Source: Acidobacteria bacterium Mor1
GTDB taxonomy: Bacteria > Acidobacteriota > Polarisedimenticolia > Polarisedimenticolales > Polarisedimenticolaceae
Direction: 5' to 3'
DNA length: 64,000 bases
Assembly (NCBI GenBank): GCA_001664505.1
Contig: CP011806.1
Span: 1,422,538 to 1,486,537 of the forward strand
The translations under genes were made by a program, and so were the position numbers. The stretch's first letter is position 1, and each line of letters opens with the position of its first letter. The notes beneath the pieces were generated by a model. The model was not told where the DNA came from and did no database searches. It saw only the letters and a program-made list of their open reading frames with translations. Of the stretch, positions 25,874 to 35,550 are shown one piece after another.

Positions 25874-28192
25874 ATGATGATGAACCGGCCACAGGCCGAC
25901 GCCGAAACTCCCGTAGGACGCGAGGAAGCGTCCCAAGAGATCAACCTCCTCGACTACTGGCGCATCCTCCGTGAACGCCGGGCAGTGGTCGTGGTCACGG
26001 TCTTTCTGGCCGTTGTTCTCGGGGCGCTCCACGCTTTCCTCAGCATCCCGAAGTATCAGGGGAAAACGACCCTGGAGATCCAGCGGCAAGGGCCCGACAT
26101 CCTCACCTTCGAGGATGTGGTCGGATCCGATCCGCTGGGCTACCAGGACTTCTACCAGACCCAGTACAAGATCATGCAGAGCCGGACGGTGCTGCGGATG
26201 GCGATCCAGCGGGTCGACCTCCTGCACCGCCCCGAGTACGTCAATCGCAAGCAGCCTCCGGTCAAGCGCCTCGTGCGCTGGACCAAATCCACGCTGCTGG
26301 GCAGCACCAGCACTGACGACCCGCTCGACAAGGCGCTCCAGTTCCTGGAAGAACGGCTGCGGGTAAGCCCGGTCCGGGCAAGCCACCTGGTGGAGGTCTC
26401 GGTGACCGACCGCCATCCGGAGTTGGCCCGCGACCTGGCCAACGCGGTGGCCGACGCCTACCAGCAGTTCAGCCTGGAAGCCCGCTACAACATGACCGAG
26501 CAGGCCAGCGAGTTCCTGACCAAGGAGGTCGCCCGGCTGCAACACGAGATCACCGACCTGGAGCGCGAGCTTCAGGAGTACGGCACCGACCGGGCGCTGG
26601 TGGCGCTCCGTGACGGCCGTGAAGACATCAGCGAGGCAGCCCTCGCCGGGCTCAACGCCGGACTGACCGAGGCCCGCGGCCGTCTGGCCCTGGCCCAGGC
26701 ACGCTTCGAGAGCGTGCGGGACTCCGCCGACGCGGCCCTGCCCGAAGTGACCAACAGCCCGCTGATCAACCACCTCAAGCAGGAACACGCGCAAGTCGAA
26801 CGGCGCTATGGCCAGATGGCCGGCCGCTTCCGCGACGACTGGCCGGGGCTCGCCGAACTGCGCGACGAATTGCAGCAGGCAACCACCCGGCTACAGTCCG
26901 AGGTCGCCTCCCTGGCCAACCAGGTGCGCAGCGGGGCGGCCGCCGAGTACGAGCAGCGGCTGGGCGAGGTCTCGCACCTCGAACGCGAGGTCGACCGTCA
27001 GAAGCTCGAGGTTCAGCGGGTCAACCGGGACGCCATCGAGTACGCCTCGCTGGGCGCCGAGATCGCCACCCGGCGCAAGGTGCTCGACGAGCTGGTCGCC
27101 CGTCAGAGCGAAACCCAAACCTCGGAACAGCTGCGCGGCACCCGCGCCAGCAATATCCGCGTGGTCGACCGGGCCGAAACCCCGGACGTGCCCGCGTATC
27201 CCCGCAAGACCCTCAGCCTGATGATGGCGATGATCATGGGCGTGGGCTGCGGCGTGGTGGGCGCCTTCCTGCTGCACTACGTCGACAACACGATCAAGAA
27301 CGAGGTCGATATCCAGCGCAGTGCCGGGGGTATCCCGGTGATGGGACACATCCCGCTCTACGAACCGCTGCGCGTGGTCTACGGCGGACAGCAGCTCCCC
27401 GGCGAAGAGCCGGCCGCGAAAGCGGATGCGGAGCCCAACTCCGACCTGGCCAGCCAACAGGACCCCCGCTCCAGCTTCGCCGAGGCGTTTCGCAACCTGC
27501 GCACCTCGCTGATGCTGGCCTCGGCGGATCAACCGCCCAAGACCCTGGTCGTCACCTCCTGCGAACCTTCCGACGGCAAGTCGACGGTGTCGCTGAACCT
27601 GGCCAGCGTCCTGCTTCAGATGGGCCGCAAGGTCGCTCTGATCGACGCCGACCTGCGCAAGCCGCGCATCGCCAAGGCGCTGGGGCTCCCCAACAACGTC
27701 GGCCTTTCGAACTACCTCAGCGGCAACGCCGAAGTCGGCGAATTGTTCCAGCAGTGCGCCATCGAGGGACTGCAGGTGATCACCAGCGGGCCGATCCCGC
27801 CCAACCCCTCGGAACTGCTGGTCTCAAACGGCCTCGAGGCGTTGATCACCCGGCTGTCCAACGAGGAGGGCTTCGACCACATCCTCGTCGATTCGCCGCC
27901 GGTGATTCAGGTCGCCGACAGCATGATCCTGTCGTCCAAGCTCGACGCCACCATCCTGGTCGTGCGCGCCGGCAAGACCACCCGCGAGGCGCTGTCCACC
28001 GGTGCGTCGCGCCTCCTGACCCGCCGGGCCAACGCCATCGGAGTGGTGCTCAACGCCGTCCCCGAAGGGTCCTCGTACTACGCCTACGGACGCTACTCCT
28101 ATCGCTACGGCTACGGAGAAGAGGAACCGAAGAAGCGGGGCGCCCTGGCGCGCCTGACCCGCGCGGCGAGCCGCCAGAAACGAGCCAGTTAG
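25874..28192 (+). CDS. polysaccharide co-polymerase / BY-kinase (Wzc-like), copy 1
   Basis: This 772-residue protein has a Wzz domain (from about residue 20) with TM1 near 36-55, a long coiled coil at about 215-430, and TM2 near 448-468, followed by a cytoplasmic tyrosine autokinase. Walker A is SCEPSDGKS near 560, Walker A' is VALIDADLRKPR near 585, and Walker B is HILVDSPP near 672. A cluster of seven Tyr lies in YYAYGRYSYRYGYG at about 734-747, the usual autophosphorylation site. It would set chain length and gate export of a polysaccharide. The start may be at the second or third of three ATG codons. Confidence 0.93.
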   Translation: MMMNRPQADAETPVGREEASQEINLLDYWRILRERRAVVVVTVFLAVVLGALHAFLSIPKYQGKTTLEIQRQGPDILTFEDVVGSDPLGYQDFYQTQYKIMQSRTVLRMAIQRVDLLHRPEYVNRKQPPVKRLVRWTKSTLLGSTSTDDPLDKALQFLEERLRVSPVRASHLVEVSVTDRHPELARDLANAVADAYQQFSLEARYNMTEQASEFLTKEVARLQHEITDLERELQEYGTDRALVALRDGREDISEAALAGLNAGLTEARGRLALAQARFESVRDSADAALPEVTNSPLINHLKQEHAQVERRYGQMAGRFRDDWPGLAELRDELQQATTRLQSEVASLANQVRSGAAAEYEQRLGEVSHLEREVDRQKLEVQRVNRDAIEYASLGAEIATRRKVLDELVARQSETQTSEQLRGTRASNIRVVDRAETPDVPAYPRKTLSLMMAMIMGVGCGVVGAFLLHYVDNTIKNEVDIQRSAGGIPVMGHIPLYEPLRVVYGGQQLPGEEPAAKADAEPNSDLASQQDPRSSFAEAFRNLRTSLMLASADQPPKTLVVTSCEPSDGKSTVSLNLASVLLQMGRKVALIDADLRKPRIAKALGLPNNVGLSNYLSGNAEVGELFQQCAIEGLQVITSGPIPPNPSELLVSNGLEALITRLSNEEGFDHILVDSPPVIQVADSMILSSKLDATILVVRAGKTTREALSTGASRLLTRRANAIGVVLNAVPEGSSYYAYGRYSYRYGYGEEEPKKRGALARLTRAASRQKRAS

Positions 28193-28202
28193 AACTCCGG
28201 GA

Positions 28203-28228
28203 CCGCAGCCGCCGACCGGCGGCTGCGG
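28203..28228 (+). terminator. hairpin between wzc copy 1 and its ligase gene
   Basis: CCGCAGCCGCC and its complement form an 11-bp stem with loop GACC. No T-run follows, and the next ATG is 13 bases downstream. It could reduce read-through or occlude the start of the ligase gene. Confidence 0.5.
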
Positions 28229-28240
28229 CCTCCAACTTCC

Positions 28241-29713
28241 ATGGGCGATCGTTCGAGGAGCGAATTGGGGGAGCGCGGCCACAACCTCGTGCGCACGGCG
28301 TTGCTGCTGCTCGTGCTCTGGACGCCCCTGCCCTTCGGTAGCGTCCAGCCCGGCTCGGTCCTGCTGATCCAGATCGCCTCCGCTCTGGCCTGCCTGATCG
28401 CCCTGGCCGGCACACGCCCCGAAGACCTGCGCCAGTGGATGACCGGTTGGCGCCTTCCGGCCGCCTGCTGCGCCGGAGTACTGCTCGTCGGCGGACTTCA
28501 GCTGTTGCCGGCGCCGGGTGCCTGGAGCACGCTGCTGGCCGAGCCGACCTCCAGGGCCCGCGAGTTGGTCGCTCCCTTCATCGGCGACGCGGGAGGCGCC
28601 CGCGCCCTGAGCCTCGCCCCTCTCTCGACCTGGGATGCGATGCTGCGCTTCGCCGCCTACGTCGCCGCGGGACTGGCCGCCGCCGTGGTCTTCCGCAGTG
28701 CCCGGGCGCGGCTGGCCCTGGCCGTCGCCATCGCCTCGATCGGCGCGTTCCAGGCCGCCTATGGTGCGGCCGAGTACCTGTCGGGACACCAGCACATCTT
28801 CGGCTACGCCAAGCGCTTCTATCAGGACGAGGCCTCGGGCACCTTCATCAACCGCAATCACTTCGCTGCGTACCTGACGCTGACCCTCCCCTTCTGCCTG
28901 GCGCTGGCGGTCGAGGGGCTTCAACGCCTGCGGCCGTCGCTGGGTTTCCGTGAACGGATCGCGGAGTTCGGCAAGGCGCCGTCGCTTCTGCTCGTCGGCG
29001 GCGTGGTGGCGACCGCGCTGGGCTTCATGGGCGTGGTGCTCTCCTACTCCCGGGGCGGATTGCTCGGCGCCCTCGCCGGACTGCTGGTCTTCGTCCTGCT
29101 GGAACAGCGCAGACGGAGAACCGGCCGCTTCGCCCTGGCGCTGACCCTGACGGCACTGCTGATCCCGACGCTATGGATCGGTGCGCACGAGGTGCGCGCC
29201 CCCGGCGAACGCTTCGTCCAGGGTGCCTCGAGCCTGGAATCGGGAGGGCGGCTGACCGTCTGGAAGGAGACCGCGCGGATCAGTGCGGACTACCCGGTCC
29301 TCGGCTCCGGCCTCGGCACCTTCGCCGAGGTGTTTCCCCTGTACCGGCCCGCCACGCTGGAAAAACGCTGGGGCAATGCCCATAACGATTGGCTCCAGCT
29401 CCTGGCCGAGGGGGGCCCGCCGGCTCTCGGCGCGATGCTGCTGCTGCTCGCCGTGACCCTGCGGCGGTTGCTGCGGCGCAAGGACCCGATCACCTCCGCC
29501 ATGTGCGCGGCGTTGGTCGCGATCACCCTTCAGGCGCTGTTCGAGTTTCCGTTGCGGATGCCGGCGATCGCGCTGCTGACCGCCATGATCGCGGGAGCCG
29601 CCTACGCCGTGGCGCCACTGCCCCGGATCGACACCCGGGAGGCCGGCCGCAGGCCCGGCACGGCGCCGGTTCAGCCGCTATCGCGATTCAGCCCGCGCCA
29701 GACCTCGACGTAG
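28241..29713 (+). CDS. O-antigen ligase/polymerase-family membrane protein, copy 1
   Basis: This 490-residue protein has about 11-12 hydrophobic helices. The large periplasmic loop carries the signature seen in Wzy_C/WaaL proteins: SGTFINRNHFAAYL near 205-218, then GRLTVWKETARI and the motif AHNDWLQLLAEGG near 381-393. It would polymerise or transfer polysaccharide repeat units on the periplasmic side. No ribosome site is obvious before the ATG; translation may follow from wzc. The last 43 bases overlap the convergent glycosyltransferase gene. Confidence 0.85.
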   Translation: MGDRSRSELGERGHNLVRTALLLLVLWTPLPFGSVQPGSVLLIQIASALACLIALAGTRPEDLRQWMTGWRLPAACCAGVLLVGGLQLLPAPGAWSTLLAEPTSRARELVAPFIGDAGGARALSLAPLSTWDAMLRFAAYVAAGLAAAVVFRSARARLALAVAIASIGAFQAAYGAAEYLSGHQHIFGYAKRFYQDEASGTFINRNHFAAYLTLTLPFCLALAVEGLQRLRPSLGFRERIAEFGKAPSLLLVGGVVATALGFMGVVLSYSRGGLLGALAGLLVFVLLEQRRRRTGRFALALTLTALLIPTLWIGAHEVRAPGERFVQGASSLESGGRLTVWKETARISADYPVLGSGLGTFAEVFPLYRPATLEKRWGNAHNDWLQLLAEGGPPALGAMLLLLAVTLRRLLRRKDPITSAMCAALVAITLQALFEFPLRMPAIALLTAMIAGAAYAVAPLPRIDTREAGRRPGTAPVQPLSRFSPRQTST

Positions 29714-30855
29714 CGTTGCATCTGGCGGTTCACGTCGAAGCGCTCGACGATCCAGGCCCGGTTCCGCCGGGCCATCTCCTGCCGCTGCTCCTCTCCGGCT
29801 GCCAAGAACCCCCGGATCGCCTCGGCCGCCTGTTCGATGCCGTGAGGCTCGACCACCGCGCCGGCACAGTCCGGGCCGATCAACTCGTCGATGCCGGGAG
29901 TCCGGGTCGCGACGCAGAAGAGCCCCGCGAAGAGCCCCTCCTTGATCACGTTGGGCAATCGCTCGCCGGGCTTGGTCGACATCAGCAGCATCACCCCGGC
30001 ACGAAGCAGGTGCTTCTGGACCTCGGCGCGAGGGAGGAACCCGGTGAACGTGACACGATCGGCGATGCCCCGGTCGCGGGCGAGCTGCTCCAACGCCGCC
30101 CGTTCGGGGCCGTCGCCGATCATCAGCAACCGGGCTCCCGCCGCGGACTCCCCCAGGGCGGCGAAGACCTCCAGCGCCTCGTGCATGTTCTTGGACTTGA
30201 TGAACCGGCCGACGGCGGCGATCACCGGCTCCCGCGTGACCTCGGGCCCGGGCTCGTCCACGGGAATTCCCCGGTGCACCACGTGGACCCTGGACCGCGG
30301 AGCCATCTGTTCGAGACGCTCCCGGTTGACCTCGGCATGGGTGAAGAGCGCCAGCGACTCGGCCACCGCGACCTGCGACGGCGGGTACTCCGCCTCCAGA
30401 TCGTAGGCTCCGAGAAAAACCGTGACCGGCTTGCGCGATCCCATGCCCCGCAGGGCCACCGCCACCAGCGACGGGTAGTGTCCCCAGAACAGATGCACCC
30501 GGTCGACGGGAGACCGGTGCAGCCGGGACGCGATATCGAGAGCGCGGGGGGCGAGGATCAGGCTGCGCCCCAGCAAGCCGCCGCGACAACGGGCCACCTG
30601 CCGAAACAAGCGGAAGGCAGCCAGTGGATGCCGCAGGGCGGCGCCGAAACCGCGAACGAGACTCCCGGCCCCGTTGTAGGACCGATGGAGCGGCGCGACG
30701 CCGCGCTCGACGGCGAGCTGTTCGGTATCGGACTGCGCAGGCCGGAGGCTATGCACCTCGACCTCGAGCCCCTGGGCGATCAGCGCCCGGACGTCGGAAC
30801 AGGCGAAGGTCTCCGCCCCGGCAGGGAACAGCATGGTCACGTAGGCGATCCGCAA
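29671..30855 (-). CDS. glycosyltransferase family 4
   Basis: This 394-residue protein starts at TTG 30855, with GGAGG eight bases upstream. A TTG further up has no ribosome site. It has a GT-B fold: N-terminal LRIAYVTMLFPAGAETF, a linker around 200, and the C-terminal nucleotide-sugar part with AAVGRFIKSKN, LLMIGDGPERAALE, and E-x7-E-like residues in SxxPGERLPNVIKEGLFAG. It adds a sugar to the growing repeat unit at the inner membrane surface. The sugar is unknown. It lies opposite to the asnB-type gene with a shared promoter region. Confidence 0.88.
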   Translation of the reverse strand: MRIAYVTMLFPAGAETFACSDVRALIAQGLEVEVHSLRPAQSDTEQLAVERGVAPLHRSYNGAGSLVRGFGAALRHPLAAFRLFRQVARCRGGLLGRSLILAPRALDIASRLHRSPVDRVHLFWGHYPSLVAVALRGMGSRKPVTVFLGAYDLEAEYPPSQVAVAESLALFTHAEVNRERLEQMAPRSRVHVVHRGIPVDEPGPEVTREPVIAAVGRFIKSKNMHEALEVFAALGESAAGARLLMIGDGPERAALEQLARDRGIADRVTFTGFLPRAEVQKHLLRAGVMLLMSTKPGERLPNVIKEGLFAGLFCVATRTPGIDELIGPDCAGAVVEPHGIEQAAEAIRGFLAAGEEQRQEMARRNRAWIVERFDVNRQMQRYVEVWRGLNRDSG

Positions 30856-30888
30856 GCTCGAAACCTCCGGCTGCGAGAGCAAGCTGGT

Positions 30889-30894
30889 ATTCTA
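30889..30894 (-). promoter_or_regulatory. -10 box of the GT4 gene, overlapping a possible divergent -10
   Basis: TAGAAT on the minus strand is placed to give a leader of about 25 bases holding GGAGG. On the plus strand, TATTCT (30888-30893) overlaps it and faces the amidotransferase gene. No clear -35 for either. Confidence 0.45.
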
Positions 30895-30928
30895 AGCGCG
30901 GCGACGAGATAAAGGGGACCCGTCACGG

Positions 30929-32773
30929 ATGTGCGGCATCGCTGGATTCCACGGGAGCCTCCCTGAGGGAGACACCCGGCAGCTGATCGAAACGATGACC
31001 GGGTCCATTCGCCACCGCGGCCCCGACGAGTCCGGCTACTTTCTTTCCCCCGAACGCTCGACCCTCCTGATCAACACCCGGCTGTCGGTCATCGACCTCG
31101 AAGGAGGGAGCCAGCCGATCAAAGCCGAGGACGGGTCGGCGGTGGTCGTCCAGAACGGCGAGATCTACAACTACCAGGAGCTGCGGGACGAACTGAAGCG
31201 GGAGGGCATGCGCTTCCGCACCCACAGCGATACCGAGGTGCTGCTCGCCGCCTATCGCCAATGGGGCCCCGGGTTCCTCGAACGGCTGCGCGGCATGTTC
31301 GCCATCGCGATCCTCGATCGCCGCAGCGGAGCCCTGCTCCTGGCCCGGGACCGGCTGGGCATCAAGCCGCTCTACATCTGCCGGCGCCCCGGCGGATTCG
31401 CGTTCTCCTCGGAGATCAACACCTTTCGCGACTGCGGCCTGACCTCGGGAGAGATCGCGCCGGAGAGCGTCGGGGACTTCCTGGCCCTGGGGGTCGTCCG
31501 CGAACCGCGCACGATCTACGCCGACGTCGAGGCGGTCGAGCCGGGCACCTACGTCACCATCGACGGGACGGGGCTGCAGAAACACCGCTACTACGAGTGG
31601 CGCCATGAGCCCGAGCAGACCGACCCGCAGACCGTTCAGGCCTGGACCCGGGAGGCGTTGGTCGCATCGATCAAGGATCACCTGGTCGCCGACATCCCGG
31701 TCTGCGCCTTCCTCAGCGGCGGCATCGACTCGGCGCTGATCGTCGCCATGGCCGCCCGGGAACTCGACGTTCGGCTGCCGACCTTCACCGTCGGCTTCGA
31801 CGATGCGGCCTACGACGAGAGCGACGCCGCCGCGGCGATCGCCTCCCACGTGGGGAGCGAGCACGCGGTGCTCCAGGTCGAGATGAAAGGGCTCGACCCG
31901 CAGGAGATCGAGGGGATCATGGATCGCTTCGGTCAGCCGTTCGGCGACATGTCGGCCATCCCGACCTACGTCCTCTGCCGCGCCGTTCGCGCCCACAGCA
32001 AGGTCGCGCTCTCGGGGGACGGCGGCGACGAGATGTTCATGGGCTACAAGCGATTCGGCTACGCCGAGGCTGCCCGGGTCGCATCGACCCGGCTGCCCCT
32101 GCGGGCCGGGCTGAGCCTGGCGTCCGGTACCCGGGCACTCGCTCCCGCATCGATCCGGCGTCCGCTGGGACGCTTCCTCGAGGTGACCCGGGCCGAAGGC
32201 AGTTCGAGAATCCTCGCGATGAACCGGCTCTTCGCTCCCGAGGAGGTCTCGGTGCAGGGAAGCCCGCTCCCCGTCGACGTGGCCGCGCCCTTCGGCTGCC
32301 GGGCCGCGGCGAACTACGCCATCCGCACCGAACTCCCCTCTCACTACCTGCGCAAGGTCGACATCTGCAGCAGCGCCGTCGCCCTGGAAGCCCGGGTCCC
32401 CTTCCTCGGTGAGTTCGTTCACCGCGTGAGCGCACGCATTCCCGACGATGTCGCCTTCTCCTGGCGGCAGAACAAGCCGATCCTGCGCCGGCTGGCCCGG
32501 GAGTACCTGCCCGAAGAGATCACCGGGTTGGCCAAGCGCGGGTTCGCCGTCCCCCTGGACACCTTGCTCGAACCGGGAGCGCTGGCCGATCTCGAGCGGC
32601 GCCTGAAACAACCGGACCGGCCGCTCCGGGAGTTCCTGCCCGCCGCGACGATCGAGACGGTAGTCGACGAGTTTTCCCGGGGACACGACCCCGCAGTCCG
32701 CAGCCGGGACGCGGTCTGCCGCCGGTTCTTCGCGGCCTGGACCCTGGACACCTGGCTCGAGCGGCGAGCCTGA
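30929..32773 (+). CDS. asnB: asparagine synthase (glutamine-hydrolysing)-like amidotransferase
   Basis: This 614-residue protein begins MCGIAGF, leaving Cys2 as the glutaminase nucleophile. The N-terminal domain has RHRGPDESGYF, QNGEIYNYQEL and LLARDRLGIKPLY; the C-terminal synthetase domain has the ATP motif SGGIDS near 263-268 and SGDGGDEMFMGY. AAAGGGGA lies before the ATG. Members of this family within polysaccharide loci (including those of XrtA/PEP-CTERM loci) are thought to amidate a sugar acid rather than make asparagine; that role here is inference from position. Confidence 0.92.
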   Translation: MCGIAGFHGSLPEGDTRQLIETMTGSIRHRGPDESGYFLSPERSTLLINTRLSVIDLEGGSQPIKAEDGSAVVVQNGEIYNYQELRDELKREGMRFRTHSDTEVLLAAYRQWGPGFLERLRGMFAIAILDRRSGALLLARDRLGIKPLYICRRPGGFAFSSEINTFRDCGLTSGEIAPESVGDFLALGVVREPRTIYADVEAVEPGTYVTIDGTGLQKHRYYEWRHEPEQTDPQTVQAWTREALVASIKDHLVADIPVCAFLSGGIDSALIVAMAARELDVRLPTFTVGFDDAAYDESDAAAAIASHVGSEHAVLQVEMKGLDPQEIEGIMDRFGQPFGDMSAIPTYVLCRAVRAHSKVALSGDGGDEMFMGYKRFGYAEAARVASTRLPLRAGLSLASGTRALAPASIRRPLGRFLEVTRAEGSSRILAMNRLFAPEEVSVQGSPLPVDVAAPFGCRAAANYAIRTELPSHYLRKVDICSSAVALEARVPFLGEFVHRVSARIPDDVAFSWRQNKPILRRLAREYLPEEITGLAKRGFAVPLDTLLEPGALADLERRLKQPDRPLREFLPAATIETVVDEFSRGHDPAVRSRDAVCRRFFAAWTLDTWLERRA

Positions 32774-32780
32774 GGACCCC

Positions 32781-34043
32781 GTGCGCGTCGTCTACCTGCA
32801 CCAGTACTTCAACACCCCGAAGGAGGAGGGCGGGACCCGCTCCTACGAACTGGCCCGCCGGCTCGTCGAACGGGGACACCAGGTGCACATGATCACCAGC
32901 CGCCGCGACGCCGAGGCGAAACGGGGCGGCTGGGAGCAGAGCGATATCGACGGCATCGACGTGCACAGGATCACGGTCCCCTACAACAACAAGATGGGGG
33001 CGGCCGGCAGGATCCGGGCGTTCCTACGCTTCTCGGTCCTGGCCGGCCTCAAGGCGATGAGCTTCGACGCCGACGTGGTGTTCGCGACCAGCACCCCGCT
33101 TACCATCGTGATCCCCGGACTGTTCGCCTCCAAGCGGCGGCGCAAGCCGATGGTCTTCGAGGTCCGGGACCTGTGGCCCGAGATCCCCATCGCCGTCGGC
33201 GCTCTGAAGAACCCGCTGATGATCGCGGCGGCCCGCCGGCTGGAGAAGATCGCCTACAACAACTCCTTCGCCGTCGTCGCCCTCTCGCCGGGGATGGCCG
33301 AGGGGGTCGCCGCCGTCGGCTACCCCCAGGAACGAATCTTCACGATTCCCAACGGCTGCGACAGGGAGCTGTTTCACGTCCCCGCCGAGCGGGGAGCAGC
33401 GTTCCGCCAGGCGCACCCGTGGCTCGGAGATCGCCCCCTGGTGCTGTACGCCGGCACCGTCGGCCACGTCAACGGTCTGGACTACATGGTCCAGCTCGCC
33501 GAGCATGTCGGCCCCATCGACCCGGAGGTCCGCTTCCTGGTCGTGGGCACCGGCAAGGAGGAGGCGCGCATTCGACGGCTCGCCGAGGAACGGGGCGTGC
33601 TCGACAAGTCCTTCTTCATGCTGCCGGCGGTCTCCAAGACCGAGATGCCCGATCTGCTGTCCGCCGCGACCCTCTCCACCTCGTTCGTGATCGACATCCC
33701 CGAAATGCGGCACAACTCGGCCAACAAGTTCTTCGACTCCATCGCCGCGGGCCGGCCGGTTGCGATCAACCACGAGGGTTGGCTGGCCGATCTGATCCGG
33801 CGACGTGAACTGGGCCTGGTCATGCCGGCGGGGGCGCCGGACCGGGCCGCCGCAGGACTGGTCGACCTGCTCCGCGACGCGCCCCGCCTCGAGAAGATGT
33901 CCCGGGCAGGCGTCGAGGCGTCCAAGACCCTGTTCGATCGCGATCGGCTGGGCGCCCAGCTGGAGCGGGTGCTGCGGGCTGCGGCGGAGCGGGCAAACCT
34001 CCCGGACCCGGGAGAACTCGCCGAGGTAACCGGAGAGCGCTAG
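32781..34043 (+). CDS. glycosyltransferase family 4 (WbuB/WcaI-like)
   Basis: This 420-residue protein has a GTG start with GAGGA just before it, seven bases after asnB. The N-terminus RVVYLHQYFNTPKEEGGTRS and VRDLWPEIPIAVGAL are characteristic of the WbuB group of GT4 enzymes, which often add N-acetylated deoxy-amino sugars. The C-terminal part has VLYAGTVGHVNGLDYMVQLA and VVGTGKEEARIRRLA. It acts in the cytosol on the lipid-linked precursor. It converges on the polymerase gene, sharing CTAG for both stops. Confidence 0.9.
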   Translation: MRVVYLHQYFNTPKEEGGTRSYELARRLVERGHQVHMITSRRDAEAKRGGWEQSDIDGIDVHRITVPYNNKMGAAGRIRAFLRFSVLAGLKAMSFDADVVFATSTPLTIVIPGLFASKRRRKPMVFEVRDLWPEIPIAVGALKNPLMIAAARRLEKIAYNNSFAVVALSPGMAEGVAAVGYPQERIFTIPNGCDRELFHVPAERGAAFRQAHPWLGDRPLVLYAGTVGHVNGLDYMVQLAEHVGPIDPEVRFLVVGTGKEEARIRRLAEERGVLDKSFFMLPAVSKTEMPDLLSAATLSTSFVIDIPEMRHNSANKFFDSIAAGRPVAINHEGWLADLIRRRELGLVMPAGAPDRAAAGLVDLLRDAPRLEKMSRAGVEASKTLFDRDRLGAQLERVLRAAAERANLPDPGELAEVTGER

Positions 34044-35428
34044 CGCCCGGTTCGGGACGGCAACGGTTCTTGACCGCGGGGGTTGCCCAGCCGGATGCGA
34101 GTCCCGGTGTTGGCGAACAGCATCTCGTGTACCAGATGCAGCGCGGCGGTCACGGTCAGCAGCAGGATCGCCGAACGGATGTAGGTCACGAAGGAGGTTC
34201 GGGCGGCGAAGAGCAGCACCTGCATCATCACTCCCACCACCAGCAGGCCTACGGGCCGCCGGGCCCAGACCGCCATGGCGGTAAGCAGGCGTCCCCACAG
34301 AAATCCGACCAGCAGCGGGCCGAAGATCCACAGGTTCAGCATGCTCTCGATGACCGCGTTGAACGCGCGGCTCCCCCCTTGCCGATAGACCGCGGGGAAG
34401 TAGGTCTTGGCCGCCCACTCGGTCGGACTCAACGGACGATCCGGATAGATCGCCTTGGGCACCAGGCAGAGCGCCGCCTGGAGATAGGTCGGCCGCATCT
34501 CGGTCAACTCGGTGTGATCGACGATGTAGGCATCGGACAGCATGGCGAACCCGCCGAACTCCGAGGTCGCCGGGTTGAGCCACTTGGCGGTGAACCCGGT
34601 TTGAACGGTGGAGGTCCACTGGTCCATCGGTGTGGACCGGATCCTGCCGAACACGATCATCAGCACGATCAACGCACCGATGACCATGTAGGTGCGGAGA
34701 GCGACCGAGCGGCCGAACAGGGACACGAACATGACCCCGAAGATCACCCCGACCACCAGCTTGCGGTCGCCGATGAAGAGCATGTCCGCCCAGCCGAAGG
34801 CGCCGACGAGAGCCGCCAGGGCGTAATAGTGGCCGCGGGTTGCCGACGCGCGGCGCAGCGTCCAGGCGGCGAACACGGCGCACGCCGAGAAACCGAGCCG
34901 GAACAGATCGAGGGCCACCGACTTGTTGGCGTAGATCTCCATGCGGGAGCGCCGCACCACCGACCAGCCGTAGACCGCCTCGGCCAGGATGAAGTAGGCG
35001 AAGCAGAGCACCCCCAGCAGGATCAGGAAGGCCCAGAGAGCCCGGCGCTCACCGGTGTTCTCGACCGCCATCGGCGCCCTGCCCTTGCGCCCCTCTCCCA
35101 GACTGATCGCCACCACCAGACACAGCAGGAACAGCGTGCTGTAGTAGAGCGAGATCGATTGGCGCTGGGCATCCAGGGCCAGGGAGTTGACGTAGATCAG
35201 GGTATCGAGCGGCCCGGAGCCGGCGTAGACCCCGAACGAGAGGAAGAACAGGCTTCGCGGGTCGAAGAACCCGAACCAGCGCACCAGCAGCACGCCTCCC
35301 GCGACGTAGAACATCAGGTAGAGCAGGGCCTGAACCTGCCAGGCCCCCGCCAGACTGAGCAGCACCTGGACCACGAAGCCGAAGGCGCTGACCAGGCAGA
35401 ACAGGGCGGCTTCCTGCCCGTAGGGCAT
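34040..35428 (-). CDS. O-antigen polymerase (Wzy)-like integral membrane protein
   Basis: This is a 462-residue protein. ATG 35428 is chosen because AGGAAGG lies just upstream and because the promoter at 35520-35550 sits immediately before an earlier in-frame ATG at 35515. About 11-12 membrane helices are seen, with a long central periplasmic loop (TEWAAKTYFPAVYRQGGSR region) in the style of oligosaccharide repeat-unit polymerases (OtnB/Wzy group). It is unlike the two O-antigen ligase-type proteins here. It probably joins flipped repeat units. It is in tandem with a flippase gene. Confidence 0.75.
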   Translation of the reverse strand: MPYGQEAALFCLVSAFGFVVQVLLSLAGAWQVQALLYLMFYVAGGVLLVRWFGFFDPRSLFFLSFGVYAGSGPLDTLIYVNSLALDAQRQSISLYYSTLFLLCLVVAISLGEGRKGRAPMAVENTGERRALWAFLILLGVLCFAYFILAEAVYGWSVVRRSRMEIYANKSVALDLFRLGFSACAVFAAWTLRRASATRGHYYALAALVGAFGWADMLFIGDRKLVVGVIFGVMFVSLFGRSVALRTYMVIGALIVLMIVFGRIRSTPMDQWTSTVQTGFTAKWLNPATSEFGGFAMLSDAYIVDHTELTEMRPTYLQAALCLVPKAIYPDRPLSPTEWAAKTYFPAVYRQGGSRAFNAVIESMLNLWIFGPLLVGFLWGRLLTAMAVWARRPVGLLVVGVMMQVLLFAARTSFVTYIRSAILLLTVTAALHLVHEMLFANTGTRIRLGNPRGQEPLPSRTGR

Positions 35429-35519
35429 CGCCTTCCTGAGTGTTCCCGCGTGGGTCAAACTCGATCCTCCCCCGGCCAGGCTCCTGGACGGATCCGTGGC
35501 CCCGTTACCCGACATAAGA

Positions 35520-35550
35520 AGTATAGGTTCGGCACGCGGCCTTGCGTCAA
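35520..35550 (-). promoter_or_regulatory. promoter of the Wzy-like gene
   Basis: On the minus strand TTGACG (35550-35545) and TATACT (35525-35520) are 19 bases apart. The -35 overlaps the stop codon of the flippase. The -10 ends only four bases before an in-frame ATG at 35515, which is too close, so the ATG at 35428 is favoured. Confidence 0.5.
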
